A model generated the notes under the pieces. It was given only the letters and a program-made list of their open reading frames with translations. It ran no database searches and was not told the DNA's origin. From NCBI GenBank assembly GCA_900469445.1, contig UBXM01000001.1:186001-250000 (forward strand): 64,000 nt of DNA, written 5' to 3'. The position numbers and the translations under genes were made by a program. Positions 28,098 through 37,826 of this stretch are shown one piece after another. The DNA is from Hyphomicrobiales bacterium. Its GTDB lineage: Bacteria > Pseudomonadota > Alphaproteobacteria > Rhizobiales > Rhizobiaceae. Positions within the stretch are counted from its first letter, which is position 1. The number at the start of each line of letters is the position of its first letter.

Positions 28098-30164
28098 ATG
28101 ACCCTCGAATTCTCGCCCTTCTTCCCATGGCCTGTCCTGATCGGTCTCGGCGTGCTTGCGCTGATCCTCTGCGTGCTTGCCTTCTGGCGTCGCGTCCGCG
28201 GTGCCAGCCTGCGCACGCTGGCGCTCGCTTTTCTTCTTTTGGCACTCGCCAACCCGACCCTGCTGCAGGAAGATCGCGAACAGCTCTCCACCATCGTGCC
28301 GATCGTCGTCGATCGCTCCCAGAGCCAGCAGACCGAAGAACGCAAGCAACAGACGGACGAGGCGCTTGCAGAGCTTCGCGACCGCTTTTCCCGGTATCCG
28401 AATATGGAAACCCGGATCGTCGAAGTCGCTGATGATCCCGATAGCGATACGCCCTCGACCCGGCTCTATACCGCTCTTCGCTCAGCCGTCTCGGACGTCC
28501 CCCCAGCCCGCCTCGGCGCTGCAATCTTCGTCACCGACGGCCAGATCCACGACCTGCCCGGCACCAATCAGGAGCTCGGTTTCAACGCCCCCGTCCACGG
28601 CCTGATCACCGGACAACCTGACGAGTTCGACCGCCGCGTTGAAGTCGTTCGCGCACCGCGCTTCGGCATCGTCAACGAGGAGCAGGAACTCACCCTGCGC
28701 GTGGTAGATGACGGTCGCGCCACCAATACGTCGGCCCAGGTGACCGTGCGCATGAATGGCGAGCAGATCGCCACCTTCCGCGCCTCCCCCGGCGCCAACA
28801 CGCCCTTCCCCTTCACCGTGCCGCGCGCCGGCAACAACGTCATGGAGTTTTCCGTCGACGAACTGCCCGGCGAAGTGACGACCGCCAATAACCGCGCCGT
28901 CCACGTCATCGACGGCATTCGCCAGAACCTGCGCGTCCTGCTCGTCTCCGGCGAACCGCATGCCGGCGAGCGTGCCTGGCGCAATCTGTTGAAGTCCGAC
29001 GCCTCGGTCGATCTCGTCCATTTCACCATCCTGCGCCCGCCGGAAAAGCAGGATGGTACGCCGATCAACGAGCTGTCGCTGATCGCCTTCCCGACCCGCG
29101 AACTGTTCGTCGAGAAGATCAAGGATTTCGACCTGATCATCTTCGACCGCTACAAGCACCGTGGCGTGCTGCCGATCCTCTATTACGATTACATTTCGCA
29201 ATATGTTCAGAATGGCGGCGCGCTGCTGATTGCGGCAGGTCCCGAACATGCGGGCGAGGATTCGATCGCGCTGACCCCGCTGGAACAGGTCCTTCCCGCC
29301 TCCCCGACCGGCGATGTTCACAGTGCCGCCTTTTATCCGCATCTGTCCGAAGTCGGGCAGAAACACCCGGTCACCCGCGGCCTTGATCCGTCCGGCCAGA
29401 CGCCGCCGGCCTGGGGCCGCTGGTTCCGCACCATCGATGTCGATCAGCCGCGCGGCCAGACGGTGATGGAAGGTGACGGCAACCGTCCGCTGCTCGTGCT
29501 GAACCGCCAGGGCCAGGGCCGTGTCGCCATGCTGCTCTCCGATCAGGGCTGGCTCTGGGCACGCGGCTTCGAAGGCGGCGGCCCGCATGTGGCGCTCTAT
29601 CGCCGTATCGCCCACTGGCTGATGAAGGAACCGGAACTTGAAGAAGAAGCGCTGACCGCCCGCTCCTCCGGCCGCACGCTGGAAGCGACGCGCCAGACGA
29701 TCGGCGAGGATCCCGGTCCGGCGACCGTCCGTTTCCCGTCCGGTCGAACCGAGACGATCCCGATGACGCAGGCCGAACCCGGTCAGTATCGCCTCGAACG
29801 CCGCATGGATGAAGTCGGCCTTTTCCAGGTCTCGAACGGCGAATTCTCCACGCTCGTCCATGTCGGCGCCGTCGACGCACCCGAATTCAAGGCGATGATC
29901 TCGACGCAAGAGACTTTGCAGCCCTATGCCGACGCGACCCATGGCCTGGTCACCCGCGTTGCTTCGGGTGAAGACATTACCATCCCCGACATCCTGCCGG
30001 TGCGCGGTGAAGTCCGCGTCAGCAATCCGAACCGGATGAGCATTCGCATGACCGACGAATCCGTGCTGCGCGGCGTCAACAGCCTGCCTTTGTTTGCCGG
30101 TTTTGCCGGTCTCTCCGCTCTGCTCTTCGCCGTGGCCGCCATGTGGTGGCGTGAGGGGCGCTGA
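28098..30164 (+). CDS. membrane protein of the MoxR operon, 688 aa
   Basis: Two N-terminal helices (WPVLIGLGVLALILCVLAFW; LRTLALAFLLLALANPTLL), a large soluble middle and one C-terminal helix (LPLFAGFAGLSALLFAVAAMWW). The region after helix 2 (IVPIVVDRSQSQQTEERKQQ) is vWA-like, and the centre (ALLIAAGPEHAGEDSIALTPLEQVLPA) resembles glutamine-amidotransferase-like folds without a recognisable catalytic Cys. It follows the DUF4159 gene by 12 bases, and its TGA overlaps the next ATG by one base. It is probably a structural partner of the DUF4159 protein. Confidence 0.75.
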   Translation: MTLEFSPFFPWPVLIGLGVLALILCVLAFWRRVRGASLRTLALAFLLLALANPTLLQEDREQLSTIVPIVVDRSQSQQTEERKQQTDEALAELRDRFSRYPNMETRIVEVADDPDSDTPSTRLYTALRSAVSDVPPARLGAAIFVTDGQIHDLPGTNQELGFNAPVHGLITGQPDEFDRRVEVVRAPRFGIVNEEQELTLRVVDDGRATNTSAQVTVRMNGEQIATFRASPGANTPFPFTVPRAGNNVMEFSVDELPGEVTTANNRAVHVIDGIRQNLRVLLVSGEPHAGERAWRNLLKSDASVDLVHFTILRPPEKQDGTPINELSLIAFPTRELFVEKIKDFDLIIFDRYKHRGVLPILYYDYISQYVQNGGALLIAAGPEHAGEDSIALTPLEQVLPASPTGDVHSAAFYPHLSEVGQKHPVTRGLDPSGQTPPAWGRWFRTIDVDQPRGQTVMEGDGNRPLLVLNRQGQGRVAMLLSDQGWLWARGFEGGGPHVALYRRIAHWLMKEPELEEEALTARSSGRTLEATRQTIGEDPGPATVRFPSGRTETIPMTQAEPGQYRLERRMDEVGLFQVSNGEFSTLVHVGAVDAPEFKAMISTQETLQPYADATHGLVTRVASGEDITIPDILPVRGEVRVSNPNRMSIRMTDESVLRGVNSLPLFAGFAGLSALLFAVAAMWWREGR

Positions 30165-30583
30165 TGGAGTTCAAGACGGAGCTTACGCCAGCGCCTTCCT
30201 CGCAGGATCTTGATGCGATCCTGAAGCCGCTGACCGAGTACAACGAAGCCGAGGTCGGCCCGCCCGATCGCATGCCGCTTGCGATCCTGATCCGTGACCA
30301 GGAAAATAAGGTCATCGGCGGCCTGTCGGGTTACACATCCTGGGGCTGGCTTTTCACCCAGCTCCTGTTCATCCCGGCGCGTCTTCGCGGTCAGGGCCTG
30401 GCGGCAAGACTTCTCGATCAGGCGGAAGCAGAGGCTCGCCGCCGTGGCTGTCACGGCGCCTGGATCGACACCTTCAACCCGCAGGCCCTCAAGACGTACC
30501 AGAACCAGGGTTACGAAATTTTCGGCGAACTGCCGGCTTTCGTCAAAGACCGCACCCGCAGCTTCCTTAAAAAGGCCCTTTAG
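30164..30583 (+). CDS. GNAT N-acetyltransferase (tandem copy 1)
   Basis: Encodes 139 residues. The acetyl-CoA loop is LFIPARLRGQGLAARLLDQAEAEARRRGCHGAWIDTFNPQALKTYQNQGYEIFGEL, a full GNAT motif A/B. It is closely similar in layout to the next gene (same length, same RGQGLA motif and RRGC...IDT). It is coupled to the MoxR operon by a one-base stop/start overlap. The substrate is unknown. Confidence 0.87.
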   Translation: MEFKTELTPAPSSQDLDAILKPLTEYNEAEVGPPDRMPLAILIRDQENKVIGGLSGYTSWGWLFTQLLFIPARLRGQGLAARLLDQAEAEARRRGCHGAWIDTFNPQALKTYQNQGYEIFGELPAFVKDRTRSFLKKAL

Positions 30584-30621
30584 TTTACCGATGCGCTTCT
30601 CTTTGGGAGGAGCAGATCGGC

Positions 30622-31041
30622 ATGGAACTGAAGGTGACCGAGGGCATCGCGCCGCAGGAGGAAGCACTCATCCTGCAAAAGCTGCGGGCATTCAATATCG
30701 CCACCTTTGGCGAGAGTGATCGCCGCGAGCTGACGATCCCGCTCTACGATGATGAAGGCACTGTCAGCGGCGGTCTGGTCGGCTATACCGGCCGCGGCTG
30801 GCTTTACATCTCGATGCTCTACATCCCCGAAAACCTGCGCGGCCAGGGACTGGCGGGGCGTATGTTGGCCATGGCCGAGGACGAAGCACGCAGGCGCGGC
30901 TGCATCGGCGCCTATATCGACACGATGAACCCGCTCGCCCTCAGCCTCTACCAGAAGCTTGGTTATGGCGAGATCGGCAAGCTGGACGCTCTGTCCGGCG
31001 GGCATATCGTAACATGGCTCGCAAAGCGCTTTGAAGATTAA
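30622..31041 (+). CDS. GNAT N-acetyltransferase (tandem copy 2)
   Basis: Encodes 139 residues, a paralogue of the preceding gene (LYIPENLRGQGLAGRMLAMAEDEARRRGCIGAYIDTMNPLALSLYQKLGYGEIGKL). A GGAGGAG SD lies 9-15 bases before ATG 30622. It probably arose by tandem duplication and diverged. Its stop overlaps the convergent LysR stop by 4 bases. Confidence 0.87.
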   Translation: MELKVTEGIAPQEEALILQKLRAFNIATFGESDRRELTIPLYDDEGTVSGGLVGYTGRGWLYISMLYIPENLRGQGLAGRMLAMAEDEARRRGCIGAYIDTMNPLALSLYQKLGYGEIGKLDALSGGHIVTWLAKRFED

Positions 31042-32033
31042 AGCCTTTCCAGCTCCCGTTCCGCCACCGGCTCGGCGCAGACCTTCTTCTCGCCGAAAAC
31101 ACCGGTGCAGGCAAAGCTGTCCCGGATCTGCTGCCGCAACCAGCTATTGGCAGGGTCGCCATCCGCATGATTTGCCCAGACCATGTTGACCGGCGGGAAG
31201 GTAAGCGACACCGGCAGCGGACTGACTTCAAGCCCGAGCAGGGGTGCATAACGGTCGGCAATCCGGCTCGGCACCGTTGCAATCAACGGGCTGCCCTGAG
31301 CCGCGGAGAGAACGGACATGTAGCCCGGCGCCGCGGTGACGACACTCAGATCGACTCCCGCCATTTCCAGCGCATCCTTGATACAGCCCTGCAGGGTCTC
31401 GTTCTGGGAAATCGTCGCATGGTCCGCGGCAAGATAGGCAGCGAGTTCGACCGGATTGCTCATGGTCAGCAGACCCGGATTAAAGCAGCAGGCGAACTCG
31501 GTCTTGTAGAGCGTCTCGAACGAGCGCCGGCTGGTCTGCGTATAGGTGCAGCCGACAGCAAGATCGATACTGCCATCCTCGAGAGACGGCTCCATCGCAT
31601 CATAGGGAAACACCCGCGCCAGAAGCCTGATGCCGGGCGCAAGCCGCCGCAAGCGCGCCGTCAGATCGGGGATCAGGAGAAGCTCAACCTCGGGCGACAT
31701 GGCGATACGGAAGGTCCGCTCTTCGGTCGTCGGATCGAACGCTTCCCCGCCGGTCAACGCCAGTTGCGCCTGCTTCAAAGCCTGACGCACAGGTATTGCA
31801 AGGCTGCGCGCCCGCGACGTCGGCTGCATCACCTGCCCAACACGAATGAACAATTCGTCCTGCAGCAGCACCCGCAGCGTCGAAAGCGAATGGCTCATCG
31901 CCGGCTGCTGGATCTTCAGCCTTCTCGCCGCCTTGGTGACGCTACCTTCAGACATCAACGCGTCGAAGGCGACGAGAAGGTTGAGGTCGAAGGAACGCAG
32001 ATTGAAATGATCGATAGTTGTCATGAGCCGCAT
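31038..32033 (-). CDS. LysR-family transcriptional regulator
   Basis: Encodes 331 residues. An N-terminal winged helix-turn-helix (FDLNLLVAFDALMSEGSVTKAARRLKIQQPAMSHSLSTLRVLLQDELFIR, residues 14-62) precedes a periplasmic-binding-like effector domain. It is NodD/LinR-like in its N-terminus. Divergent from the Tat-exported metallo-hydrolase at 32129 with a 95-base gap, the classic LysR layout, so it probably controls that gene. A second in-frame ATG at 32024 is an alternative start. Confidence 0.92.
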   Translation of the reverse strand: MRLMTTIDHFNLRSFDLNLLVAFDALMSEGSVTKAARRLKIQQPAMSHSLSTLRVLLQDELFIRVGQVMQPTSRARSLAIPVRQALKQAQLALTGGEAFDPTTEERTFRIAMSPEVELLLIPDLTARLRRLAPGIRLLARVFPYDAMEPSLEDGSIDLAVGCTYTQTSRRSFETLYKTEFACCFNPGLLTMSNPVELAAYLAADHATISQNETLQGCIKDALEMAGVDLSVVTAAPGYMSVLSAAQGSPLIATVPSRIADRYAPLLGLEVSPLPVSLTFPPVNMVWANHADGDPANSWLRQQIRDSFACTGVFGEKKVCAEPVAERELERL

Positions 32034-32128
32034 CGATTTGTTTGCTGATGCGCCGATACATACGTCCTCTCCAGGTCAGTTCAAGACCACCGCCTAAACA
32101 ACCTTCTCAATCGACCTGGAGCCTTCTC

Positions 32129-33103
32129 ATGCAGACCCGCCGCTCTCTCCTCAAAGCATCTGCCGGCATCACGCTGGCCGTCGGCGCCATTGCCGCCCTG
32201 CCCTCCGCCGTTCTCGCCAAAGCCCCGATCATCGGCAGGCAGGCCGCCGGTTATTACCGCCTGAAACTCGGCGATTACGAGATCACCGCGCTTTCCGACG
32301 GCACCGTGGCCCTGCCCATGGCCAGGATCTATGAAGGCATCGAGGAGAAGGATGCAGAAACCTACCTCGCCGGTTATTTCCAGAAGAACCCGACCGAAAC
32401 CTCGGTCAATGCCTTCCTCGTCAATACCGACGACCGGCTGGTTCTGATTGACGCGGGCACCGGCGACCTGATGGGGCCGTCACTCGGCAAGCTCGTCACC
32501 AATATCGAGGCTGCCGGCTACAAGGCTGGCGAGATCGACGACGTGATCCTCACCCATATTCATGCCGACCATTCCGGCGGCCTGTCGAGGAACGGCAAGC
32601 GCGTGTTCGAAAATGCCGTTCTGCATGTCAACGAACGCGAGGAGAAATTCTGGCTGAAGGCGGACGACAAGGCGAAGGCCGATGCAGGTCTGGGGCCGCA
32701 GATCGTTCAGGCGGAGGCAGCCGTCGGTCCCTATATCGCGGCGGGCAGGTTCAAGACCTTCGGCGACAACGCGGCACCGATCCCCGGCTTTGCATCCGTC
32801 CTGCGTCCGGGCCACACGCCCGGCCACAGCGCCATTGTGGTGGAAAGCAAGGGCGAAAAGATCGTATTCTGGGGCGACATCGCCCATGGCGACGTGTTGC
32901 AATACGACCGGCCTGAAATCACCGTCGAGTTCGACGTCGACCAGAAACAGGCCGCAGCCACCCGCGCGATTGCCTTTGCCGAAGCAGCCGACCAAGCATA
33001 TCTGGTTGCCGGCGCCCACCACGCTTTCCCCGGCATAGGCCATGTCCGCCGCGACGAAACCAATTATGATTGGGTGCCGTTGCTCTACAGCGCGAATTAC
33101 TGA
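32129..33103 (+). CDS. metallo-beta-lactamase-fold hydrolase, Tat-exported
   Basis: Encodes 324 residues. The N-terminus MQTRRSLLKASAGITLAVGA is a twin-arginine signal, so the enzyme is folded before export to the periplasm. The zinc motif HIHADHSGG is intact, with further His in RPGHTPGHSA and a late AGAHHAF. MBL-fold enzymes of this kind act as lactonases, esterases or beta-lactamase-like hydrolases; the substrate is unknown. The start at 32129 is set by the signal peptide; an upstream in-frame extension runs through the intergenic region. Confidence 0.9.
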   Translation: MQTRRSLLKASAGITLAVGAIAALPSAVLAKAPIIGRQAAGYYRLKLGDYEITALSDGTVALPMARIYEGIEEKDAETYLAGYFQKNPTETSVNAFLVNTDDRLVLIDAGTGDLMGPSLGKLVTNIEAAGYKAGEIDDVILTHIHADHSGGLSRNGKRVFENAVLHVNEREEKFWLKADDKAKADAGLGPQIVQAEAAVGPYIAAGRFKTFGDNAAPIPGFASVLRPGHTPGHSAIVVESKGEKIVFWGDIAHGDVLQYDRPEITVEFDVDQKQAAATRAIAFAEAADQAYLVAGAHHAFPGIGHVRRDETNYDWVPLLYSANY

Positions 33104-33110
33104 GCATCTT

Positions 33111-33137
33111 CAGGCACCGCGAACCGCGCGGTGCCTG
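33111..33137. terminator. bidirectional hairpin between convergent genes
   Basis: Perfect 11-base arms CAGGCACCGCG and CGCGGTGCCTG with a 5-base loop lie 7 bases after the MBL stop and 5 before the MFS stop. No strong T run on either strand, but the placement suits a shared terminator. Confidence 0.6.
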
Positions 33138-33142
33138 AAATC

Positions 33143-34456
33143 TCACGAAAGCGAGACTTCCCGAGTTTCGACCCGGATCATCGTTGCCGCCACGGCAGCG
33201 ATCGCCAGCAGAGCGGCGAAAATGCCGACCGTCAGGCCGAACCCGTGGCTGACGACATAGACCATCGCCGAAGGGGCAAGCAGCCCACCGAGCCGCGCCA
33301 TGGCGCCGGCCGCACCCATGCCCGTAGCGCGCGAGCGGGTCGGGAAAAGCTCCGGCGTATAAGCGTAGAGCGCTCCCCAGGTTCCCAGCAATGCAAAGCT
33401 CATGATGAGCAGCGAGGAACCGATCACCACAGGACCGGATGCAAGAACGAAAAGCAGGCATCCGGCTGCAGAGAGAACGCAGAAGCCGGTAAGCGTCGGC
33501 TTGCGCCCCCACCGTTCCACCCCATAGGCGGCCAGCGCGTAGCCCGGAATTTGCGCCAGCGCCACCAGAACCAGAAAGCCGTAACCACGCACGAAACCGA
33601 ACCCTTCGCTCGCAAGCTTCGCCGGCATCCAGGTGAAGATGCCGTAATAGGAAACAGAGACGAGGAACCAGATGGCGAGGATGATCGCACTGGTGCGGCG
33701 CAGCGCCGGCGAAAAAATGCCTTCCCGTGGCAAGGATGGCGGCACCGCAAGCTCTTCATCATCCGCGAGCCCCCGGCCATTATTGACCGTCAGCATCCGG
33801 CTCATCACCTCTCGCGCCTCTTCTCTTCGCCCGGTGCGCAGAAGATAGATCGGCGATTCCGGGATCAGCACCCGCATCCCGATACCCACCAACGCCGGGA
33901 GCGCGGTCACGGCGAAGATGAGACGCCACGCATCTGCCATGCCCATGACACTTGCAGCCCAGGCGGTAAGTGCGACGATCAGCGTACCGATCGCCCAGAA
34001 GCCTTCCAGAGCGACGAGCCAGCGTCCTCGGTTTTTCGCCGGCAGGAATTCCGACATCATCGCATAGTCGACCGGAAGCGTTCCGCCGACAGCGATCCCC
34101 GTCAGAAACCTCAGGACCAGGAGAATGGCAAAATCGGGCGCAAAGACCGACAGCAGGCCGAACAGGGCATCACAGGAAACGGTGATGATCAGGACCGAGC
34201 GCCGGCCTATCTTGTCGGCCAGCCGGCCAAATCCCATCGCACCTAGAAACATGCCGAGAAAGAAGACGGTGCCTGTCTGCAATGCTTCGGGAATGGTCAG
34301 CCCGAAGCTGGCGGCTATGGATGCCGCAGTAAAGCCGACGGCCAGCACCTGCATTGCATCGGCCGCCCAGACCAGTCCGAACACTCCGATAAGTCTGCGC
34401 TGATATCGTCCGGCTCCGGCGCGGTCGAGCGCCTCGTCCACCGTAATAGGTCTCAT
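33143..34456 (-). CDS. MFS transporter (sugar/aromatic-acid porter type)
   Basis: Encodes 437 residues with about twelve helices. The motif between helices 2 and 3 reads GAMGFGRLADKIGRRSVLI, and RFLTGIAVGGTLPVDYAMMSEFLPAKNRGR is the helix 4/5 signature of metabolite:H+ symporters. It is an importer or exporter of an organic acid or sugar, not specified further. The start at 34456 has AAGG upstream; an earlier in-frame ATG at 34480 is possible. Confidence 0.88.
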   Translation of the reverse strand: MRPITVDEALDRAGAGRYQRRLIGVFGLVWAADAMQVLAVGFTAASIAASFGLTIPEALQTGTVFFLGMFLGAMGFGRLADKIGRRSVLIITVSCDALFGLLSVFAPDFAILLVLRFLTGIAVGGTLPVDYAMMSEFLPAKNRGRWLVALEGFWAIGTLIVALTAWAASVMGMADAWRLIFAVTALPALVGIGMRVLIPESPIYLLRTGRREEAREVMSRMLTVNNGRGLADDEELAVPPSLPREGIFSPALRRTSAIILAIWFLVSVSYYGIFTWMPAKLASEGFGFVRGYGFLVLVALAQIPGYALAAYGVERWGRKPTLTGFCVLSAAGCLLFVLASGPVVIGSSLLIMSFALLGTWGALYAYTPELFPTRSRATGMGAAGAMARLGGLLAPSAMVYVVSHGFGLTVGIFAALLAIAAVAATMIRVETREVSLS

Positions 34457-34526
34457 CCCAATGCCTTCTTTATGATGCAACCGGCTCCCCTTTTGCCGGC
34501 ATAATTCGAGGCATAGTTGATTTAAG

Positions 34527-35069
34527 TTATTTACGCCAGCAGATGTCGCCTTTCAGCCGCTGATGCACATCATCGCCAAGCGGAACGACAAGCACCCGCG
34601 CCGGATCGACCGGGCCGGGAAACGCCAGCGCATCATAAGCGACCTTCTCGAAGCCGAGCGGCATGTAGTATGGCGGATCTCCGATGAGGATCACTCCTTC
34701 CGAGCCCTTGCGCCTGGCGGCCTCGATAGCGATCCGCACCAGTTCACGGCCGATACCCAGGTTTTTGTGCGTCGGGCGCACCGCAAGCGGCCCGAGCATA
34801 TGCCCTTTGACCGTTCCGGCAAGAACCGGCGTCATCCGGACTGAAGCGATCGTCTCGCCATCATCGGCGCAAATGAAGGAAAGCGAAAGGTCATGCGGCC
34901 CCTGCTCGCGGATCCGCGCCGCTGCCCGCACATGGCGGCCGGGGCCGAAAGCTTCCTCGTTGATCAGTTCGATCGCCGCATCGTGTGACGCGTCCTCGGT
35001 GAGATAGACGAGTTCATGCTTTGCGAGTGACTTGGACGCGACAAGATGCAGGGAGGCGGTGGAGGACAT
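34527..35069 (-). CDS. GNAT N-acetyltransferase, YhbS-like
   Basis: Encodes 180 residues. The acetyl-CoA motif LGPLAVRPTHKNLGIGRELVRIAIEAARRKGSEGVILIGDPPYYMPLGFEK is typical of YhbS-type acetyltransferases. The substrate is unknown. The 259-base gap to the next gene (35070-35328) is AT-richer than its neighbours and contains promoters for this gene and the hydroquinone reductase; I see no clear operator. Confidence 0.87.
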   Translation of the reverse strand: MSSTASLHLVASKSLAKHELVYLTEDASHDAAIELINEEAFGPGRHVRAAARIREQGPHDLSLSFICADDGETIASVRMTPVLAGTVKGHMLGPLAVRPTHKNLGIGRELVRIAIEAARRKGSEGVILIGDPPYYMPLGFEKVAYDALAFPGPVDPARVLVVPLGDDVHQRLKGDICWRK

Positions 35070-35328
35070 GGGTTACCGAAGCCGTAGTAAAAGAGCGGAC
35101 AGGACATGCGAAGTCGATGACGCCTTTTATGGCGTCGTGGTCGATCTTCAGCGTCGTCGCAGTGCCCGTGCTTCGGTCATGTAAAACAGTAATCCCACGA
35201 AAATGTGAAAAGCCAACTAGCAGGATTTTTTTCACCCGTCCAATGCAAAAACACACTGTTCGAAAAATTGCGGCTCGCAATCTCAAGCCCCTGCCGTATC
35301 TATCCGGAAACAGCAAAAGGAGAGCAAC

Positions 35329-36312
35329 ATGGGCAGGCTCGTCGACGGAAAGTGGCAGGACGTCTGGTACGACACGAAAGCGACCAAGGGACGCTTCGAA
35401 CGGTCGCAATCGCAGTTCCGCAACTGGGTGACCGCCGATGGTTCCGCCGGCCCATCCGGCAAGGAGGGCTTCAAGGCCGAAGCCGGGCGTTACCATCTTT
35501 ACGTTTCCTATGCATGCCCCTGGGCGCATCGAACGCTGATCTTCCGCAAGCTCAAGAAGCTTGAAGACCTCATCTCCGTTTCAGTCGTCGATTACCTGAT
35601 GCTGGAAAACGGCTGGGAATTCAAAACGCGTGACGGCGCAACCGGCGACGAGCTTTTCGGCTCGGATTACCTCTACCAGGTCTACCTCAAGGCCGACCCG
35701 AACTATTCCGGCCGCGTGACGGTGCCGGTCCTGTGGGACAAACATCAAAACACGATCGTCTCGAATGAAAGCGCCGAAATCATCCGCATGATGAACAGCG
35801 CGTTCGACGGGCTGACCGGTTCCGACCTCGATCTTTATCCCGCCGAACTGCGCGAGGAGATCGATGCCCTCAATGCGATCATCTATGACCGGGTCAACAA
35901 CGGCGTCTACAAGGCGGGCTTCGCGACGACCCAGGAAGCCTACGAGGAAGCCGTCGTCGCTCTTTTCGAAACGCTCGACATGCTGGACCAGCGCCTTGAA
36001 ACAAGCCGCTATCTCTTCGGCAACAGCCTGACGGAAGCCGACTGGCGGCTGTTCACCACGCTTTTGCGCTTCGATCCCGTCTATGTCGGTCACTTCAAGT
36101 GCAACATCCGTCGCATCGCCGATTATCCGAACCTCTCCGGCTATCTGCGGGATCTCTACCAGCAGCCGGGCGTGGCCGAGACCTGCAATCTCCTGCACAT
36201 CAAGAACCACTATTACGGTAGTCACAAGACGATCAACCCGACCGGCATCGTGCCCGTCGGACCGGCACTCGACCTTGGCGCGGCGCATGGGCGACAGGGG
36301 CTCGGCGAATAG
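35329..36312 (+). CDS. glutathionyl-hydroquinone reductase (Xi-class GST, YqjG/ECM4 family)
   Basis: Encodes 327 residues, the normal family length. The catalytic Cys63 lies in YACPWAHR, the hallmark CPWA motif; these enzymes remove glutathione from glutathionyl-hydroquinones. The C-terminal all-alpha GST domain includes NNGVYKAGFATTQEAYEEAV and ADWRLFTTLLRFD. ATG 35329 follows a strong AAAGGAG SD. The convergent Nudix gene abuts its stop codon with no spacer. Confidence 0.93.
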   Translation: MGRLVDGKWQDVWYDTKATKGRFERSQSQFRNWVTADGSAGPSGKEGFKAEAGRYHLYVSYACPWAHRTLIFRKLKKLEDLISVSVVDYLMLENGWEFKTRDGATGDELFGSDYLYQVYLKADPNYSGRVTVPVLWDKHQNTIVSNESAEIIRMMNSAFDGLTGSDLDLYPAELREEIDALNAIIYDRVNNGVYKAGFATTQEAYEEAVVALFETLDMLDQRLETSRYLFGNSLTEADWRLFTTLLRFDPVYVGHFKCNIRRIADYPNLSGYLRDLYQQPGVAETCNLLHIKNHYYGSHKTINPTGIVPVGPALDLGAAHGRQGLGE

Positions 36313-36801
36313 TTACCAGTAATCCGACCGCGTCTCTGCGCCGCTCAGCTCCCGCAGGCGACGCAGCGTTGCATCGGTGATCTCGTCGGGCAGCGCGTCG
36401 AGAGAAAAGAACCCGCTCTCGGCAATCTCGCGATCAGGCAGCCGCAGAGCGGTCTGCTCGACGCCGACACGATAAAACAGCACATGGTCACGCTTGCTGG
36501 TCTTGCGATTGTAATAGACATGCACGAGTTCGGGCTTTTCCGTCATCACGAGATTGCCCTCTTCGCGCAATTCCTTGGCCAGCGCCTCAAGCGCCGTTTC
36601 GCCATGCTCCATGCCGCCACCGGGCATATACCAGCCGGGAACATAGGTGTGGCGCACCAGAAAGACCTGGCCTTCCGTGTTGAAACAGGCGGCCCGCACG
36701 CCCATCGTCATCCCGCGGGAGAGAAGAAAGAAACGGTGCAGCAACCACACCACCACACGCGTTCGCCATGTGCCGATTTCAGCTATGCCGGAAGCATTCA
36801 T
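36313..36801 (-). CDS. Nudix hydrolase with a variant box
   Basis: Encodes 162 residues. The Nudix region is GGGMEHGETALEALAKELREEGNL. Compared with GX5EX7REUXEEXGU, Lys replaces the Arg of RE and Asn the last Gly, but the Glu residues that bind Mg remain. It is preceded by a hydrophobic N-terminal helix (VVVWLLHRFFLL), so it may be membrane-associated. Its substrate is unknown. It overlaps the upstream non-coding part of the divergent metallophosphoesterase. Confidence 0.82.
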   Translation of the reverse strand: MNASGIAEIGTWRTRVVVWLLHRFFLLSRGMTMGVRAACFNTEGQVFLVRHTYVPGWYMPGGGMEHGETALEALAKELREEGNLVMTEKPELVHVYYNRKTSKRDHVLFYRVGVEQTALRLPDREIAESGFFSLDALPDEITDATLRRLRELSGAETRSDYW

Positions 36802-36866
36802 CAGCTCTCCGCTCCGCTCGCGTAAATTTCATAACGAATTTCCATTTCGTGCGTTATGTCTGGGCC

Positions 36867-37826
36867 ATGTTCAAATTCGCCCATATTTCCGACATCCACC
36901 TGGGACCGCTGCCGAAGCTTTCGATTCGCGAACTCATGTCGAAGCGTATCACCGGTTTTATTAATTGGCACCGCAACCGGCGCAAGCATCTGTTCGTCAA
37001 TACACTTGATCTTCTGCTGAGCGACCTCAAGACCCGCCATCCCGATCAACTATTCATCACCGGCGATCTGGTCAATCTGGCGACCAAGATCGAAACCCGG
37101 CTGGCTCGGGAATGGCTGGATACGATCGGAAATCCGGAAGACACCACCGTCGTGCCCGGCAATCACGACGCCTATGTACCGGGAGCCCACGATAAATCCG
37201 TGGCGGCCTGGTACCCGTTCATCAAAAGCGACGACGATCCCGGCGAGTGGCCGAAGGACGACCATATTTTCCCGACCTATCGTCAGCGCGGACCGCTAGC
37301 GATCATCGGATGCTCTACATCGAACGCGACACCTCCCTTCTCGGCCTCCGGCTTCTTCAGTCCGAGACAGGCCCGCGAGACGGTCAACCTGTTGAAGAAG
37401 GCCGGCGAGGAAGGCCTGTTCCGCGTCGTCCTCATCCATCACCCGCCGATCCACGGGGCCGCCGCCTCGCACAAGCGCATGATCGGTATCCGGCGGTTTG
37501 CAGCAGCGATTTCCACCGGCGGGGCCGAGCTCATCCTGCATGGCCATACCCATCTGAACACGGTCTACTGGCTTAAAACCCACGACCAGCCCGTGCCGGT
37601 TGTCGGCATAGCCTCGGCTTCGCAAGGGCCTGGCGGACACAAGCCGCGTGCCGCCTACAATCTCTTCGACCTGTCCGGAGAACCCGGCGCCTGGAACCTG
37701 AGCTGCAACCGATATGGGCTGACCGAGACCGGAGACAGCATCCATCTCGACGAGACAAGGATCTTCTACGGCAGCCCTCCGCCACATTTCTCGGTGGAGG
37801 AAGCAGCAAGAGTTCTGCAAGGTTAG
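36867..37826 (+). CDS. metallophosphoesterase
   Basis: Encodes 319 residues. The calcineurin-like set of motifs is complete: FAHISDIHLG, LFITGDLVN, VVPGNHDAY, LIHHPP and LHGHTHLN, which hold two metal ions. The substrate could be a phosphodiester, cAMP or a lipid headgroup; sequence alone does not say. The start at 36867 places DIH in the usual N-terminal position; an in-frame extension upstream runs into the Nudix gene antisense and is rejected. Confidence 0.9.
   Translation: MFKFAHISDIHLGPLPKLSIRELMSKRITGFINWHRNRRKHLFVNTLDLLLSDLKTRHPDQLFITGDLVNLATKIETRLAREWLDTIGNPEDTTVVPGNHDAYVPGAHDKSVAAWYPFIKSDDDPGEWPKDDHIFPTYRQRGPLAIIGCSTSNATPPFSASGFFSPRQARETVNLLKKAGEEGLFRVVLIHHPPIHGAAASHKRMIGIRRFAAAISTGGAELILHGHTHLNTVYWLKTHDQPVPVVGIASASQGPGGHKPRAAYNLFDLSGEPGAWNLSCNRYGLTETGDSIHLDETRIFYGSPPPHFSVEEAARVLQG

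Noticed and set aside
26766..28349. 527-codon minus-strand frame opposite the DUF4159 gene
   Set aside because: Antisense shadow; no motif, and it crosses two real gene boundaries.
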